Counted from the stretch's first letter, positions 7,336 to 17,121 are shown. The stretch: 64,000 bases of DNA from Sporolactobacillus mangiferae (GCF_023336505.1 NZ_JAMAST010000005.1:1-64000); one strand, 5' to 3'. Notes: a model not told the origin generated them from the letters alone. Numbers and translations: made by a program.

Positions 7336-8364
7336 GTGTATTTTGAAAGGTTTCCAAGCGATAATTTTAATATTTGTGATAAAAAATTTTTCAATAATAT
7401 TGATTATTTTGCTTATACAAAAATGGGAGCTCTACAAAATTTCGGCATGGAAAATCCTCTAGATTGTGGTTCTTTTGGAAAAACGAAAAAAGAGGCTTTG
7501 AACAAATCTATTTCAGAATCCATTGAAAGACGAAGCTTGCTGGCTTATAAGAATAGAGATTTCAAGACAGCTCTAAATGTTATGGATGGGTCACTAAAAA
7601 AAGTTCAATATGAAAATTACTTCTTTTCAAAGAAAAACATTACAGACACGACAGCAACTGCATGTGATACTGTACCATCTAGGGCGGTCATATCTGCTAT
7701 TGCTGAACTTATTGAAAAAAATTCCACCTTTCTTTTTTGGTATAACAATGAAGGATACGAAGTTGATTCAAATCAAACGGAAAAATTTGTACTCCGATAT
7801 GGATTCAGAGAGTTCAAGTATAAAATGTATATTAATTTATCGTTCTATCCTTTTATTGTTGCTTATGTTGTTTTGTATAAAAAAGAGCTACCTTTAATTA
7901 TCGGGACAGGGTCAGGAACTAATTATACTAATGCTATCTACAAGGCGATGAGAGAAGCTAATTTTTTATTTAAAGTTGAGTCTAGCATGAATATTAAAGC
8001 TGAAATTCTTGGTATACAGGTTGATAAGTACACATTAGCAAAGGAAAAATCTTTAAAAAGTGTTGAAACACGATTAAAGTTAAAATCCTATCCTAAACGA
8101 AGTTTGAGTCTACATGAAATCAACTATAAAGATAAAAAACAACATTTATCAATTCTTAAAATGGCATTAAGTAAATATACTAATGAGGTCAATATATTTC
8201 CTATTAATTTATTTAATAATCGATTAACTTTTAAAATATATTCGCCGGATCTTATTAGCTATGTGCCCTTTAAATTCAATCTGAGGTTTGATAAGAAAAT
8301 ATATTCTAGAATTAAATTAAGAAAAGAGGACATATTAAACTTTCCAGAATTACCCATTATGTAA
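7336..8364 (+). CDS. YcaO-domain protein 1 (azoline synthetase component)
   Basis: About 342 residues from GTG 7336, which has AAAGGAAG six bases upstream and starts one base after the dehydrogenase stop (a TTG at 7312 overlaps that gene). YcaO signatures are present: SISESIERRS (SxxxExxER ATP/Mg motif), AIAELIEKNSTFLFW, and GTGSGTNYTNAIYKAMREAN. Several positions depart from canonical YcaOs: Arg to Lys in the second ExxER-like motif, and no Gln three residues after the Glu of the third. The C-terminus ends FPELPIM, a weak relative of the Pro-rich tail of cyclodehydratases. It may be a catalytic cyclodehydratase or a partly degenerate partner of the second YcaO. Confidence 0.82.
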   Translation: MYFERFPSDNFNICDKKFFNNIDYFAYTKMGALQNFGMENPLDCGSFGKTKKEALNKSISESIERRSLLAYKNRDFKTALNVMDGSLKKVQYENYFFSKKNITDTTATACDTVPSRAVISAIAELIEKNSTFLFWYNNEGYEVDSNQTEKFVLRYGFREFKYKMYINLSFYPFIVAYVVLYKKELPLIIGTGSGTNYTNAIYKAMREANFLFKVESSMNIKAEILGIQVDKYTLAKEKSLKSVETRLKLKSYPKRSLSLHEINYKDKKQHLSILKMALSKYTNEVNIFPINLFNNRLTFKIYSPDLISYVPFKFNLRFDKKIYSRIKLRKEDILNFPELPIM

Positions 8365-8377
8365 GGGGGAGAAGATT

Positions 8378-9481
8378 ATGTACTTAATAAATAATCATAG
8401 TAATGGAATGCCCTTTTTATTATATTCCGTTAATATTGAAGATGCCAAATTCCCAAGTGTTGACACATATGAAACTTCAATTTTATCAGTAACAATTAAA
8501 AATGCAACAGGAAATTCGGTTGATTTTAATAAAAGAAACTCTCTGTTTGCAGCCTTCGGAGAATTTAACGAGAGACTTTCGATGTATCATTCGACACAAA
8601 ATAGTATACCTAAAATACAGGCATTTTCCATGAATGAAACTCCCTCAACATTTATTGAGCCAACTAAAATCTATTTAAATCTAAATATGAAATCTTTGTC
8701 AGGCTATGATAAAGAGTTTCAAGATTCTTGCGGTGTTGCATCACAAATTAATTCAAACGCATCAATGCTTGCTAGTTTACTGGAATTTGCAGAGAGGCAA
8801 TCTCTAATTGCAACTTGGTTAGGAAAGCAAAAGAGAAAGAGGTATAAATTTAAAGATATACTTTATCATTTGAATCAAAATGATATACTTTTTTCAAAGA
8901 CACAAACGTTAATGAATAAGTTTTCATACTTCGAATGTTATGATATATCTATATTCTCAAACATTTATGTACTGTTTATTATTGGTTTTAATTCTGAACA
9001 CTATGCACTTGGGTTATCTGCTGGTAATAGTTTTTTGGATGCGTATAGCGGGGCATTAAAAGAATTTTTCCAATGCTATTTTGCATCTCAAAGAATTATA
9101 GGCAATACAAGTGCGGAAAAAATAGATCTATATAAAGATTATTATTTAAATATCACGATTCAGGATTTTTATGATAGCTACAAGTTTTTAGAGGAAAGTG
9201 ATACACTTTATTTACATGAAAATGATTTGTTTGATTTGACGGATAATCAATTATGCATACAAGCGATCCTTGAAAGTTTTAAAATGCTTGGTATTCACTC
9301 TTATATTGTAAGCATCCCCCCGCATAATAAACAAACTAGATTAAAAATCACAAAAGTTTATTCGCCTGATGCATTTCCACATATGTATGTACCCTTGTTA
9401 GAACCAGAAAGATACAGGATATGCAAACTGCTTAATATGAATAAATTTCCTAACAAAGGGAAGCAAATTCCTTTTCCTTGA
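8378..9481 (+). CDS. YcaO-domain protein 2 (azoline synthetase component)
   Basis: A 367-residue protein from ATG 8378 behind GGGGAGA, 13 bases after YcaO 1. Its motifs are closer to canonical: NSLFAAFGEFNERLS (SxxxExxER), DSCGVASQINSNASMLASLL followed by EFAERQS, and AYSGALKEFFQCYF with the conserved E-x2-Q. The last residues, KQIPFP, end in Pro, reminiscent of the PxPxP tail that organises the active site in LAP cyclodehydratases. In this family ATP phosphorylates the amide oxygen during cyclisation of Cys/Ser/Thr. An exact 106-bp copy of its middle (8890-8995) lies at 1847-1952. Confidence 0.85.
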   Translation: MYLINNHSNGMPFLLYSVNIEDAKFPSVDTYETSILSVTIKNATGNSVDFNKRNSLFAAFGEFNERLSMYHSTQNSIPKIQAFSMNETPSTFIEPTKIYLNLNMKSLSGYDKEFQDSCGVASQINSNASMLASLLEFAERQSLIATWLGKQKRKRYKFKDILYHLNQNDILFSKTQTLMNKFSYFECYDISIFSNIYVLFIIGFNSEHYALGLSAGNSFLDAYSGALKEFFQCYFASQRIIGNTSAEKIDLYKDYYLNITIQDFYDSYKFLEESDTLYLHENDLFDLTDNQLCIQAILESFKMLGIHSYIVSIPPHNKQTRLKITKVYSPDAFPHMYVPLLEPERYRICKLLNMNKFPNKGKQIPFP

Positions 9482-9497
9482 AAAGAGGGTATAAAGA

Positions 9498-10262
9498 ATG
9501 AACTTGAAAATAATATACAATTATTTTAAAGTATTCAATAAAATTATTTGGTCAGAAAAGATTCCTTTTATCTATACACTTGTTGCACCTGCTCTTTTTT
9601 TTGTTTTTTCTAATTTCTCATTGTATGGAGAAAAACACATTGATGGTTCCCATTTGGTACTAAAAGGAGCCAATTATTTTGGATATATTATTGTTAGCGT
9701 CATGGTAAACGGAATTTCATTACAATTGTTGAATTTCCGAGAAAATGGATCATTAAAAACATTCACCATGATTTCAGGTGGAAATAAACATCTAGTGATT
9801 AGTGGTTTAATTGTGAGTGAGTTATTTTTTGGGCTCATCTGCAGCACTATTTTTTCCACTTTAGTATCTACATTTGATTTTCATTCTTTCTTCTTTATTT
9901 TATTAACCTCACTTTTCATATACCTTATTTCAGGCATTCCGATTGCTTTTTTGGTGCTTTTTATGGCGGTTCTGAAAGTTAGGGCAAATACTATGGGAAC
10001 AGTCTCAAATTTATTGGTTATTTTATTTATATGGATTGCAGCAGTTCGGAGAGATACGGGTAATTTCCTGGGGGAATATTTATATGGGTTAATCCCTAAT
10101 GATTATGTGACACAAGTGGTTATATTTATTGTTCGCTCATTTCAAGGAACCTTCTCTTTAAGTGGGTTATATATATTAATTGCAGTTACAGTAACTTACA
10201 TAGTTATTGGAACATGGTCTTTATCAAAGATACAAATAAATTCAATTTATATGCGAAATTAA
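9498..10262 (+). CDS. ABC-2 type permease (McbE-like export/immunity)
   Basis: A 254-residue integral membrane protein with about six hydrophobic segments (roughly 25-43, 58-76, 95-120, 128-158, 168-184, 225-246). The layout matches ABC-2 permeases, and the position after the YcaO gene matches mcbE of the microcin B17 operon. It starts at ATG 9498 behind AGAGGG. With the ATPase encoded next it would export the mature peptide and protect the producer. No separate immunity protein is seen in the cluster. Confidence 0.78.
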   Translation: MNLKIIYNYFKVFNKIIWSEKIPFIYTLVAPALFFVFSNFSLYGEKHIDGSHLVLKGANYFGYIIVSVMVNGISLQLLNFRENGSLKTFTMISGGNKHLVISGLIVSELFFGLICSTIFSTLVSTFDFHSFFFILLTSLFIYLISGIPIAFLVLFMAVLKVRANTMGTVSNLLVILFIWIAAVRRDTGNFLGEYLYGLIPNDYVTQVVIFIVRSFQGTFSLSGLYILIAVTVTYIVIGTWSLSKIQINSIYMRN

Positions 10263-10272
10263 GGTGAACTAA

Positions 10273-10965
10273 ATGAAAATTGAATTAAAAGATATTAATT
10301 TTTCATATGCAGGAAGTCCTTTGTTTAAAGGCCTTGATATGGTTGTAGAACCCGGTAAGTTAAATTTATTGATTGGTTATAATGGAGCGGGGAAAACAAC
10401 CCTTTTTGATATGTTGACAGGCATAATCACTCCTCAATCAGGTAAAATAGATGGACTTCCGGGAAAAGAAAAAATTCTTTATCAAACGCAAGCACCCGCA
10501 CTTTTTGGAGTTTTATCGGGTAGGGATTTACAAAACTTTATTTTTGGTACATCTAACGGATATACTCCAATTGATATCACTTCATTGTCTGATCGGCTAC
10601 AAGATTTATATGAGAAATTAATGAATAAAAAGATTAGCGTAATGTCTGTAGGGGAACGCCGTTGGTTATTAACTCTGATCGAAACGCATCTAGATAAAAA
10701 GTTGTTCCTGTTTGATGAACCAACGAGCGGTGTAGATCCGGTATCACGGCGTCAAATATTAGACAGGCTAAATGATATTGTAAATGGTTCCGACAGAATT
10801 GTAATAGCATCTACTCATGAATTAAGAGATTACGAGTCCGTAGCAAGTAATATTTTTTTATTAAACAAGGGGTGTATCCGAACTTTTCAGTCATTTAGTG
10901 ACTTCGTTGAAATTTCCCCAAGTAAAGACCCAAATGAAGCGTTTGAACGGTATGTAGAAGATTGA
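10273..10965 (+). CDS. ABC transporter ATP-binding protein (McbF-like)
   Basis: A 230-residue nucleotide-binding domain starting ATG 10273, eleven bases after the permease. Walker A is GYNGAGKTT (about 36-44), Walker B LFLFDEPTSGVDP, and the H-loop ASTHE. The signature motif is atypical, SVGERRW where LSGGQ is expected. It should energise the ABC-2 permease. It is the last gene of the cluster; the next sequence is the R3 repeat with a terminator. A diverged 57-bp piece of this gene lies at 597-653. Confidence 0.88.
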   Translation: MKIELKDINFSYAGSPLFKGLDMVVEPGKLNLLIGYNGAGKTTLFDMLTGIITPQSGKIDGLPGKEKILYQTQAPALFGVLSGRDLQNFIFGTSNGYTPIDITSLSDRLQDLYEKLMNKKISVMSVGERRWLLTLIETHLDKKLFLFDEPTSGVDPVSRRQILDRLNDIVNGSDRIVIASTHELRDYESVASNIFLLNKGCIRTFQSFSDFVEISPSKDPNEAFERYVED

Positions 10966-11012
10966 TTTAGATAAGCAACTATCAATAAAGCAGAATCAAA
11001 TGATGCTGTTGA

Positions 11013-11165
11013 TTAAGAAAAAAAGAGTGAAGCGATCTGATTGCAGACCCTCACTCTTTTTGCATGCCTTTGTAATGTAAAACTTAGACCCTATTACAGA
11101 ACCGCCAGCACTTCTTCGGTTGTTCGTACTTTGCCGATTCGCGGGAAAATATGGGTGATGCAGTG
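11013..11165. repeat. Copy R3: genuine isochorismatase 3' end and terminator
   Basis: This is the parent of copies R1 and R2, since it is continuous with the intact hydrolase gene on the minus strand. It marks the right border of the AT-rich island: everything to its left is AT-rich, everything to its right has normal composition. Confidence 0.8.
11020..11061. terminator. Bidirectional intrinsic terminator
   Basis: AAAAAGAGTGA (11020-11030) pairs with TCACTCTTTTT (11051-11061). The A-run and T-run let it work in both directions, ending the RiPP operon from the left and the hydrolase gene from the right. Confidence 0.8.
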
Positions 11166-11648
11166 ATCATGTTCTTCCTTAGTCGACGCAGTCATCGCAT
11201 CCTCGACAAAGATTTGATGATAGCCGTGCGCATACGCTTCCCGCGCCGTTGTATCAACGCCGATCCCGGTTGAAATGCCGCAGAGCACCAGGGTGTCGAT
11301 GCCGCGGCGACGCAGCTGCAAGTCCAGGTCGGTTCCATAAAAGGCGCCCCACTGCCGTTTTGTGATTTGATACGTATTTTGAAAGGCATCCAGCTCGGGT
11401 ACATAGTGATCCCACCCGTCAGGCAACCCCGACGCAGGCTGACTTGAATCCGTCTGGGGAACAAGCCAATCTTTTCCATCAAAGGAAGAGACTCGGACAA
11501 GTGCAACAAAGGATCCATTGGTTGTAAATGCGTGTACCAGTTTCATCGTCCTTTCAACCACTTGCGCACCAGTATATGGGGCGCGTTGACTGTTCACAAT
11601 CCCGTTTTGCAGATCAATAACTACTAAAGCGGTCTTCTCTTTATTCAT
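11094..11648 (-). CDS. Isochorismatase-family hydrolase, YecD-like, lacking the Cys
   Basis: A 184-residue cysteine-hydrolase-fold protein. Asp12 (VVIDLQNG) and the Lys of [15 protein letters not shown] are present, but the nucleophile position reads [13 protein letters not shown], with Gly where the family usually has Cys. The same Gly substitution and the [12 protein letters not shown] block occur in E. coli YecD as I recall it, so this is a recognised non-canonical branch, not decay. The reaction is unknown. The gene lies two bases downstream of the MFS gene and is probably co-transcribed with it. Its 3' end has been copied twice into the island. Confidence 0.85.
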   Translation of the reverse strand: MNKEKTALVVIDLQNGIVNSQRAPYTGAQVVERTMKLVHAFTTNGSFVALVRVSSFDGKDWLVPQTDSSQPASGLPDGWDHYVPELDAFQNTYQITKRQWGAFYGTDLDLQLRRRGIDTLVLCGISTGIGVDTTAREAYAHGYHQIFVEDAMTASTKEEHDHCITHIFPRIGKVRTTEEVLAVL

Positions 11649-11650
11649 TT

Positions 11651-12871
11651 TTATCGCTCCTCATTCAGGTGTTGTATGCGAATGGCCTGCGCGTTGACTT
11701 GCCGGTAGACGCGCCAATAAACCCACAGGCCATTCATAAGCAGCAAGGCGGCAGTGACAAAAAATACCGCACGAATACTTAGCCATGCGGCAATCTGGCC
11801 GCCAAAAACAGATCCGCCGAAAACACCCAAATACATGGCGGACATACTAAATCCAAATACGCGGCCGGTCAGCGCGGCTGGCGTGATTTTTCGAATCATA
11901 ATATTCACGGAAGGCATTAACCCGCCGGCAGTCAGACCGAACAGAAATCGGAGCGCGATCAATTGCCATGGCGCAGTGACAAAACCTTGCGGGATAAAAA
12001 GCAGTCCGGCCGTAAAAAGCATCATTACCATAACCTTATGTGCGCCAATCCGATCGGACAGCTTTCCTAAGCGTGGTGCAGCGATAATATTTGCGAGCCC
12101 CGAAGCGGAAAAAGCAAGTCCGGACAGCAGGGCGAGATGACTGCTGCTTGTCAGGTGCCCCATGAACACCGTCACAACCGGCTCAACAGAATATAAAGCG
12201 ATGGTTAAGATAAAGGCGGTCACAAACAGGGTAACGGTTAGTCCTTTTTCCGGAATCTGATTCCAAATATCCTTAGCATGCCGAACTTTTTTATCAGTTC
12301 GCTTGAACGACTCCTTCACGAAGAAAAGCGTCGTGAAAAAGGAAACCATCATTAGTGAACCAGTCATAAAAAATACGTTTTGCAACCCAAAATGTTCGCT
12401 CAGAAACCCGCCGATCAGCGGACCGATCAGCGAACCGGCAATGTTGGCGGTTGACAGAGTGCCCAGCGCCCATCCGGCATGTTCCTGATCCGTCTGGGTC
12501 GCGATCAGAGTCGTACAGGCTGTGCTGTAACCGGTGATCACGCCTTGCAGCAGGCGAAGCCCGATCAGTACGGCGACATTGGGGGCAAACCCCATGCAGC
12601 CGATCACAACCGCCATGCCCAGACTGGCCCGAAGCAGCATAGGCTTGCGGCCAAACTTATCGGCCACCGATCCCCAGATGGGTGAGAAAATAGCGGACAA
12701 GATAAAGGTACTGCCAAAAGCAATGCCGGATAGCTGAGCGATGGCCGCTTCATGAGTCACACCAAGATGCCTGATGTACAGCGGCAGTACGGGTGCGATC
12801 TGGCTCATGCCAATCCCTGTCGCAAACATGCCAAACCAGCAAACCACTAAATTTTTTTTCCAAATCGGCAT
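11651..12871 (-). CDS. MFS multidrug efflux transporter (MdtG-like)
   Basis: A 406-residue, twelve-helix transporter. [18 protein letters not shown] is the DHA1 loop 2-3 motif, and the [20 protein letters not shown] segment with [20 protein letters not shown] is MdtG-like. It starts at ATG 12871-12869 with GGAGG eight bases upstream. It would pump drugs or metabolites out by proton antiport. It is followed by the YecD-like hydrolase and preceded, same strand, by an AraC regulator, suggesting a regulated three-gene unit. Confidence 0.87.
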   Translation of the reverse strand: MPIWKKNLVVCWFGMFATGIGMSQIAPVLPLYIRHLGVTHEAAIAQLSGIAFGSTFILSAIFSPIWGSVADKFGRKPMLLRASLGMAVVIGCMGFAPNVAVLIGLRLLQGVITGYSTACTTLIATQTDQEHAGWALGTLSTANIAGSLIGPLIGGFLSEHFGLQNVFFMTGSLMMVSFFTTLFFVKESFKRTDKKVRHAKDIWNQIPEKGLTVTLFVTAFILTIALYSVEPVVTVFMGHLTSSSHLALLSGLAFSASGLANIIAAPRLGKLSDRIGAHKVMVMMLFTAGLLFIPQGFVTAPWQLIALRFLFGLTAGGLMPSVNIMIRKITPAALTGRVFGFSMSAMYLGVFGGSVFGGQIAAWLSIRAVFFVTAALLLMNGLWVYWRVYRQVNAQAIRIQHLNEER

Positions 12872-12960
12872 GATCCGCGCCTCCGAGATTCAAGTATAGG
12901 ATGAATAATCACACCCAATAGTTTAAACACGGATTAGCGGCCGATCCATGGTTAATCCTG

Positions 12961-13785
12961 TTATCCATGGACATTTTTGCGGTAATATTCGATTGGACTG
13001 ATCCCTTCTGATCGTTTAAAAAGCCGGCTGAAATAAAATTCGTCCGCAAAGCCAAGCAAATGAGCCACTTCCTTGACTTTGTAATCGCCGTCAAGAAGCA
13101 GCTCCTTCGCTTTGTCAATTTTCATCTGGTTAAAATAGGAAATGACCGAGTAACCGGTGCTTTCTTTAAAGATTCTGGTCAGATACGTCGACGACAATTG
13201 AACACGTTCGGCTAGCGCTTTCAAAGTGATGTGCTTCGACAGATTCCTTTGCATATAGGTGACGATTGTCTCTACCTTTAGTGAGCTTGAATAATTTTGA
13301 TTTTGCCTTCTGACATTTTCTGCAATGGCAATGAGCAGTTGTTGCAGCAGAGTCCGTGCGGCAAAAGCGTATCCGGGTCTTTTTTTATCCCAATAGGTAG
13401 TCAAGCGTCGAAATAGTGCTTCGACTTCGTAGTAATCGATTAGTACTCTTGCCGTTTTTCGCATCAGCTTTTTCGTGCCCTCACGGATCGCCCATTGACT
13501 TTGACTCCATACGATCTCCGCGCAGCTGAAATGAACGGATAAGAAACCGCCAGGGCCCGCTTCGGCCGCGAACATATGATGAAATCCGGGAGGGATGTAG
13601 CAAAGCATGCCTTTTTTTATTGAATAATGCCGTTGATCAATGGTTATGGTTCCGGCCCCGCCGGTAAAAAGGATGAGTTCATGGTGGGACAGTGTGCGAC
13701 TGATCGTTCGCGGTGCGTGCTCCTTATTATCGAAGGATCTGTGGTTGCAATAATGAATATGGAAAAAAAGCTGATCGGACAACAT
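12961..13785 (-). CDS. AraC-family transcriptional regulator with cupin sensor
   Basis: 274 residues. The N-terminal half is a cupin-like ligand domain (HHELILFTGGAGTITIDQRH, IPPGFHHMF); the C-terminal ~100 residues hold two helix-turn-helix motifs (LKALAERVQLSSTYLTRIFK and VKEVAHLLGFADEFYFSRLF) ending in FKRSEGISPIEYYRK, the AraC signature. It likely activates the MFS/hydrolase genes immediately downstream; the effector is unknown. Confidence 0.9.
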   Translation of the reverse strand: MLSDQLFFHIHYCNHRSFDNKEHAPRTISRTLSHHELILFTGGAGTITIDQRHYSIKKGMLCYIPPGFHHMFAAEAGPGGFLSVHFSCAEIVWSQSQWAIREGTKKLMRKTARVLIDYYEVEALFRRLTTYWDKKRPGYAFAARTLLQQLLIAIAENVRRQNQNYSSSLKVETIVTYMQRNLSKHITLKALAERVQLSSTYLTRIFKESTGYSVISYFNQMKIDKAKELLLDGDYKVKEVAHLLGFADEFYFSRLFKRSEGISPIEYYRKNVHG

Positions 13786-14130
13786 GGACTCACCCGCTTT
13801 TCGAAAGTAGAGACTTGCTCTTGCTTTCAGTTATTATAGCGCTTCATCTGAAAATCTGTACCATGATTACTTTTGCGTCTCACGAAGCGCGTCAGCACCC
13901 GAGCAACTGCGCAGTCATTTACCGGTGATAAAAAAGAATGTGATATTATTTATTTGATCAAGGTGTTTGATTTGCAAGTTATCTGAGCATGATCGATATC
14001 TAGGTCATGAATAATGAATGTCTTCAACGTAAAATGAATGAAAATCCGGAATGTACCGCCTGTTTTTTTTAATACTTATTTCGACGGACTTTTCATTTTC
14101 TGACAGAATATATATGAGAGGGTTGATGGG

Positions 14131-14502
14131 ATGAATGTTTTTGCTGAATGTTTAGCGCATATTGATTCACCGCAAAATCGGGATCGGATGGACGAAGTGC
14201 TGTTCTGGGTAGCAAGGCAGTTCCCACAATTAAAACCGGAAATAAAGTGGAATCAGCCAATGTTTACCGATCACGGTACCTTTATCATTGGTTTCAGCAC
14301 TTCCAAGAAACACATGGCTGTTTCACCCGAGCGCGCAGGGATTGTTCGGTTTTCAAAAGAAATTGTACAGGCAGGTTATGAATGTACCAAACAGCTGATT
14401 CGCGTGCCGTGGAATCGGCCGGTCGATTTTTCACTGCTTGAGCAAATGATTGCCTTTAATATAGAAGATAAAGCGGAGTGTTCCACTTTCTGGCGAAAAT
14501 AA
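14131..14502 (+). CDS. YdhG/Fra-like DUF1801 protein
   Basis: A 123-residue protein with the DUF1801 pattern IKWNQPMFTDHGTFIIGFST, KKHMAVSPE, and the FSKEIVQAGYECTKQLIRVPWNRPVD block. The related Bacillus protein YdhG (Fra) has been described as a frataxin-like iron chaperone for Fe-S and haem assembly, but function across the family is uncertain. It stands alone between the AraC gene and the c-di-AMP leader. Confidence 0.8.
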   Translation: MNVFAECLAHIDSPQNRDRMDEVLFWVARQFPQLKPEIKWNQPMFTDHGTFIIGFSTSKKHMAVSPERAGIVRFSKEIVQAGYECTKQLIRVPWNRPVDFSLLEQMIAFNIEDKAECSTFWRK

Positions 14503-14689
14503 AAGTGTTCCGAGGACGCTGCCACTGTTTTAGAATGTTTTTAAGCTTAAGGACCATGTTGCTATTCTCATGGTGTTTAGCCTATGACTGAAGCAGAGCC
14601 TCACAGCAGACCGAACTCAGATCGATGTCAATTTTTTCTTTACAGAATGGCACTCAAGGCGTATAATTTCAACGAAAATTAATTCATTC

Positions 14690-14835
14690 TTATTCGCTGA
14701 ATCCGCAAGGAGCGGGGGAACCAATGTGTGATGACTGACATCACTCGGGGTGAATCCTTCAACGCAAGGACGGGCTACTCTCATGGTCCGAATCCGACAG
14801 CTAACCTCGTAAGCGTCAGGAGAGAGGATGTGAAC
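14690..14835 (+). promoter_or_regulatory. c-di-AMP riboswitch (ydaO/yuaA type)
   Basis: The conserved blocks are all present in order: GCGGGGGAACCAA, CTCGGGGTGAATCC, a GGGCTACTC segment, then CCGAATCCGACAGCTAACCT and CGTAAGCGTCAGGAGAGA. This is the ydaO-yuaA leader, which binds cyclic di-AMP. It lies upstream of an intrinsic terminator and the Kup K+ importer, the classic arrangement in which high c-di-AMP shuts off potassium uptake. Exact ends are approximate. Confidence 0.93.
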
Positions 14836-14855
14836 GAATGATCGAGAATTAATTC

Positions 14856-14886
14856 GACCACGAGGCTGATCCTCCGTGGTCTTTTT
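14856..14886 (+). terminator. Riboswitch expression-platform terminator
   Basis: GACCACGAGG (14856-14865) pairs with CCTCCGTGGTC (14871-14881) with one bulged base, then TTTTT. It lies between the riboswitch aptamer and kup and would be formed when c-di-AMP is bound. Confidence 0.9.
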
Positions 14887-15043
14887 GCTGCTTCTTTTTG
14901 CGCAGTTAAATGTCTGCTGACTGAAGTTCTGCCCCGACCCGGAGGCATGTTGCTTAGTAACGGATTCCTGTCCTTTAATATGGATGGCAGATTCATCAGT
15001 CATTGATAGGTTAAAATTTTTAAAGAGGAGTTCACTAAAGATT

Positions 15044-17077
15044 ATGGGCAAAAAAATGGTCCGGCCTTTGTCGCTTGGCGGCATGTTGGTAACATTGGGG
15101 ATTGTCTACGGGGATATCGGTACTTCGCCGCTCTATGTCATGAATGCGATCATTTCTGATGCTGGAAAAATGCAGGATGCGATCCCTGAATATATTATAG
15201 GTTCCGTTTCACTGATCTTCTGGACCCTGATGCTCATCACAACTGTAAAATATGTATTGATCGCCATGCGTGCGGATAATAATCATGAGGGCGGTATATT
15301 TGCCCTGTATGCGTTGATTCGCGGGAGGGCGCGCTGGCTGATTTACCCTGCGCTTATAGGTGGGGCTGCATTGCTGGCAGATGGGACGCTGACTCCGGCC
15401 GTTTCTGTAACCTCAGCGATTGAGGGACTGAAGGGGCAGCAGATTGGTCCGCTGGCATTCAGTAATGACCAGATCGTGGTTGTGTTTATCGTGACGATGA
15501 TTCTGTTGGGTGTTTTTTTAATTCAGCACTTCGGTACGGAAATGATCGGACGCTCATTCGGACCGATCATGCTTTTATGGTTTCTTTTCATTGGCGCCAT
15601 GGGTTTTATGAATATGCTTGCACATCTGGAAATTCTAAAGGCATTTTCCCCATATTATGCGATTCAGTTTTTATTCAGTCCGGTTAATAAAGCAGGTCTT
15701 TTTATTCTTGGCAGTGTTTTTCTGGCAACGACCGGAGCGGAAGCTCTGTATTCGGATATGGGGCATGTCGGAAAGAAGAATATCTATGGAAGCTGGCCTT
15801 TTGTGTATCTGATGCTGATGCTGAGTTACCTGGGCCAGGGAGCCTGGGTGATCGGGCATTATCAGAATGCCGTATATCGCCATCTCTCTGATATCAATCC
15901 ATTTTATGAGATGATTCCAGGGCAAACAAGGTTATTTGCTATTGTGCTTGCCACCTTAGCTGCGATCATTGCTTCTCAGGCTCTGATTACCGGCAGCTTT
16001 ACATTGGTTAATGAAGCCATTGGCCTGAAATTTCTGCCGCGGATGCTGATTAAACGTCCGGGGGATATTCGCAGCCAGATGTATATTTCAACGGTCAATT
16101 GGCTTTTATGTGTCATTACTGTGGGCATCGTCTGGCTGTTTCAAACATCGCAGCACATGGAAGCGGCTTATGGATTAGCCATTACCATCACGATGCTGAT
16201 GACGACACTGCTGCTGTTTGCATTCATTAAGGATCGGATGAATCTATTTGCTGCGTCCGGAATGGTTCTGTTTTTCGGTACGATTGAACTGCTTTTTCTG
16301 GCGGCAAGTCTGGTTAAGTTTGCCCATGGCGGCTATTTAACCCTCCTTATTACGCTGCTTATTCTTATGGTTATGGTCGTATGGTACTTTGGCAATAAAC
16401 GGCGCGAGAAGTATGAACGTACAAGTGAATACGTTTCGCTGATGGATTACCGAAAGCAGCTTATTCAACTGAGCAATGACAATTCGGAGCCTCTCTATGC
16501 GGCGAACTTAGTCTATATGACCATCGTCGGCCCGCATTACAGTATTAAACGTAAAGTGCTGTACTCGATTCTGGACAAACGTCCGAAACGGGCCAAGGTG
16601 TACTGGTTTGTGACAGTTAATGAAACCGATGCACCCTATGAGAGTCAATATACCGTTGATATGCTCGGCACGCGAAATATCATCAGTGTACAACTCTATC
16701 TTGGCTTTAAAAATTCACAGCATGTCAATGTCTATGTCCGGCAAATTGTTAATGACCTTATTGACCAGAATATCATTGACTCACAATATCCAAAATATAC
16801 AACACTTAAAAATCGGCGTGTGGGTGATTTTAAGTTTGTGGTCACGACGCAGCAGCTGATGGATTTGGCAACAGATCCGAAAATGAACCGTCTGGATCGC
16901 CTATTGATTGGCGGACGTATTTTTCTGCAGAACATTACGACGTCGCCGGCAATCTGGTACGGGCTAAAATTCAGCGAAGTAGTTGAAGAAGCAGTTCCGC
17001 TGGTTCTTTATGACCCCAAAGTTTTACATCTGAATCAAAAAGAAGTACGCCACGCGGTCCAAAATACAGATAAATAA
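15044..17077 (+). CDS. kup: Kup potassium uptake transporter
   Basis: A KUP/HAK/KT-family K+ importer of 677 residues from ATG 15044 (GAGGAG at 15025-15030; an upstream ATG at 14984 has no ribosome site). The N-terminus has the family motif [11 protein letters not shown], then about twelve membrane spans and a ~200-residue C-terminal cytoplasmic domain. It moves K+ into the cell with protons. Control is through the c-di-AMP riboswitch and terminator directly upstream, so it should be off when cellular K+ and c-di-AMP are high. Confidence 0.95.
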   Translation: MGKKMVRPLSLGGMLVTLGIVYGDIGTSPLYVMNAIISDAGKMQDAIPEYIIGSVSLIFWTLMLITTVKYVLIAMRADNNHEGGIFALYALIRGRARWLIYPALIGGAALLADGTLTPAVSVTSAIEGLKGQQIGPLAFSNDQIVVVFIVTMILLGVFLIQHFGTEMIGRSFGPIMLLWFLFIGAMGFMNMLAHLEILKAFSPYYAIQFLFSPVNKAGLFILGSVFLATTGAEALYSDMGHVGKKNIYGSWPFVYLMLMLSYLGQGAWVIGHYQNAVYRHLSDINPFYEMIPGQTRLFAIVLATLAAIIASQALITGSFTLVNEAIGLKFLPRMLIKRPGDIRSQMYISTVNWLLCVITVGIVWLFQTSQHMEAAYGLAITITMLMTTLLLFAFIKDRMNLFAASGMVLFFGTIELLFLAASLVKFAHGGYLTLLITLLILMVMVVWYFGNKRREKYERTSEYVSLMDYRKQLIQLSNDNSEPLYAANLVYMTIVGPHYSIKRKVLYSILDKRPKRAKVYWFVTVNETDAPYESQYTVDMLGTRNIISVQLYLGFKNSQHVNVYVRQIVNDLIDQNIIDSQYPKYTTLKNRRVGDFKFVVTTQQLMDLATDPKMNRLDRLLIGGRIFLQNITTSPAIWYGLKFSEVVEEAVPLVLYDPKVLHLNQKEVRHAVQNTDK

Positions 17078-17083
17078 TTATAG

Positions 17084-17121
17084 GAAGTCTCGAAGCTTTA
17101 AAACTTTGAGACTTCTTTTTT
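17084..17121 (+). terminator. Intrinsic terminator of kup
   Basis: GAAGTCTC (17084-17091) pairs with GAGACTTC (17108-17115), followed by a T-run, just after the kup stop. Confidence 0.88.

Noticed and set aside
11192-11518. 108-codon frame overlapping the hydrolase gene
   Set aside because: It is a shadow frame of the well-supported isochorismatase-family gene on the same strand.
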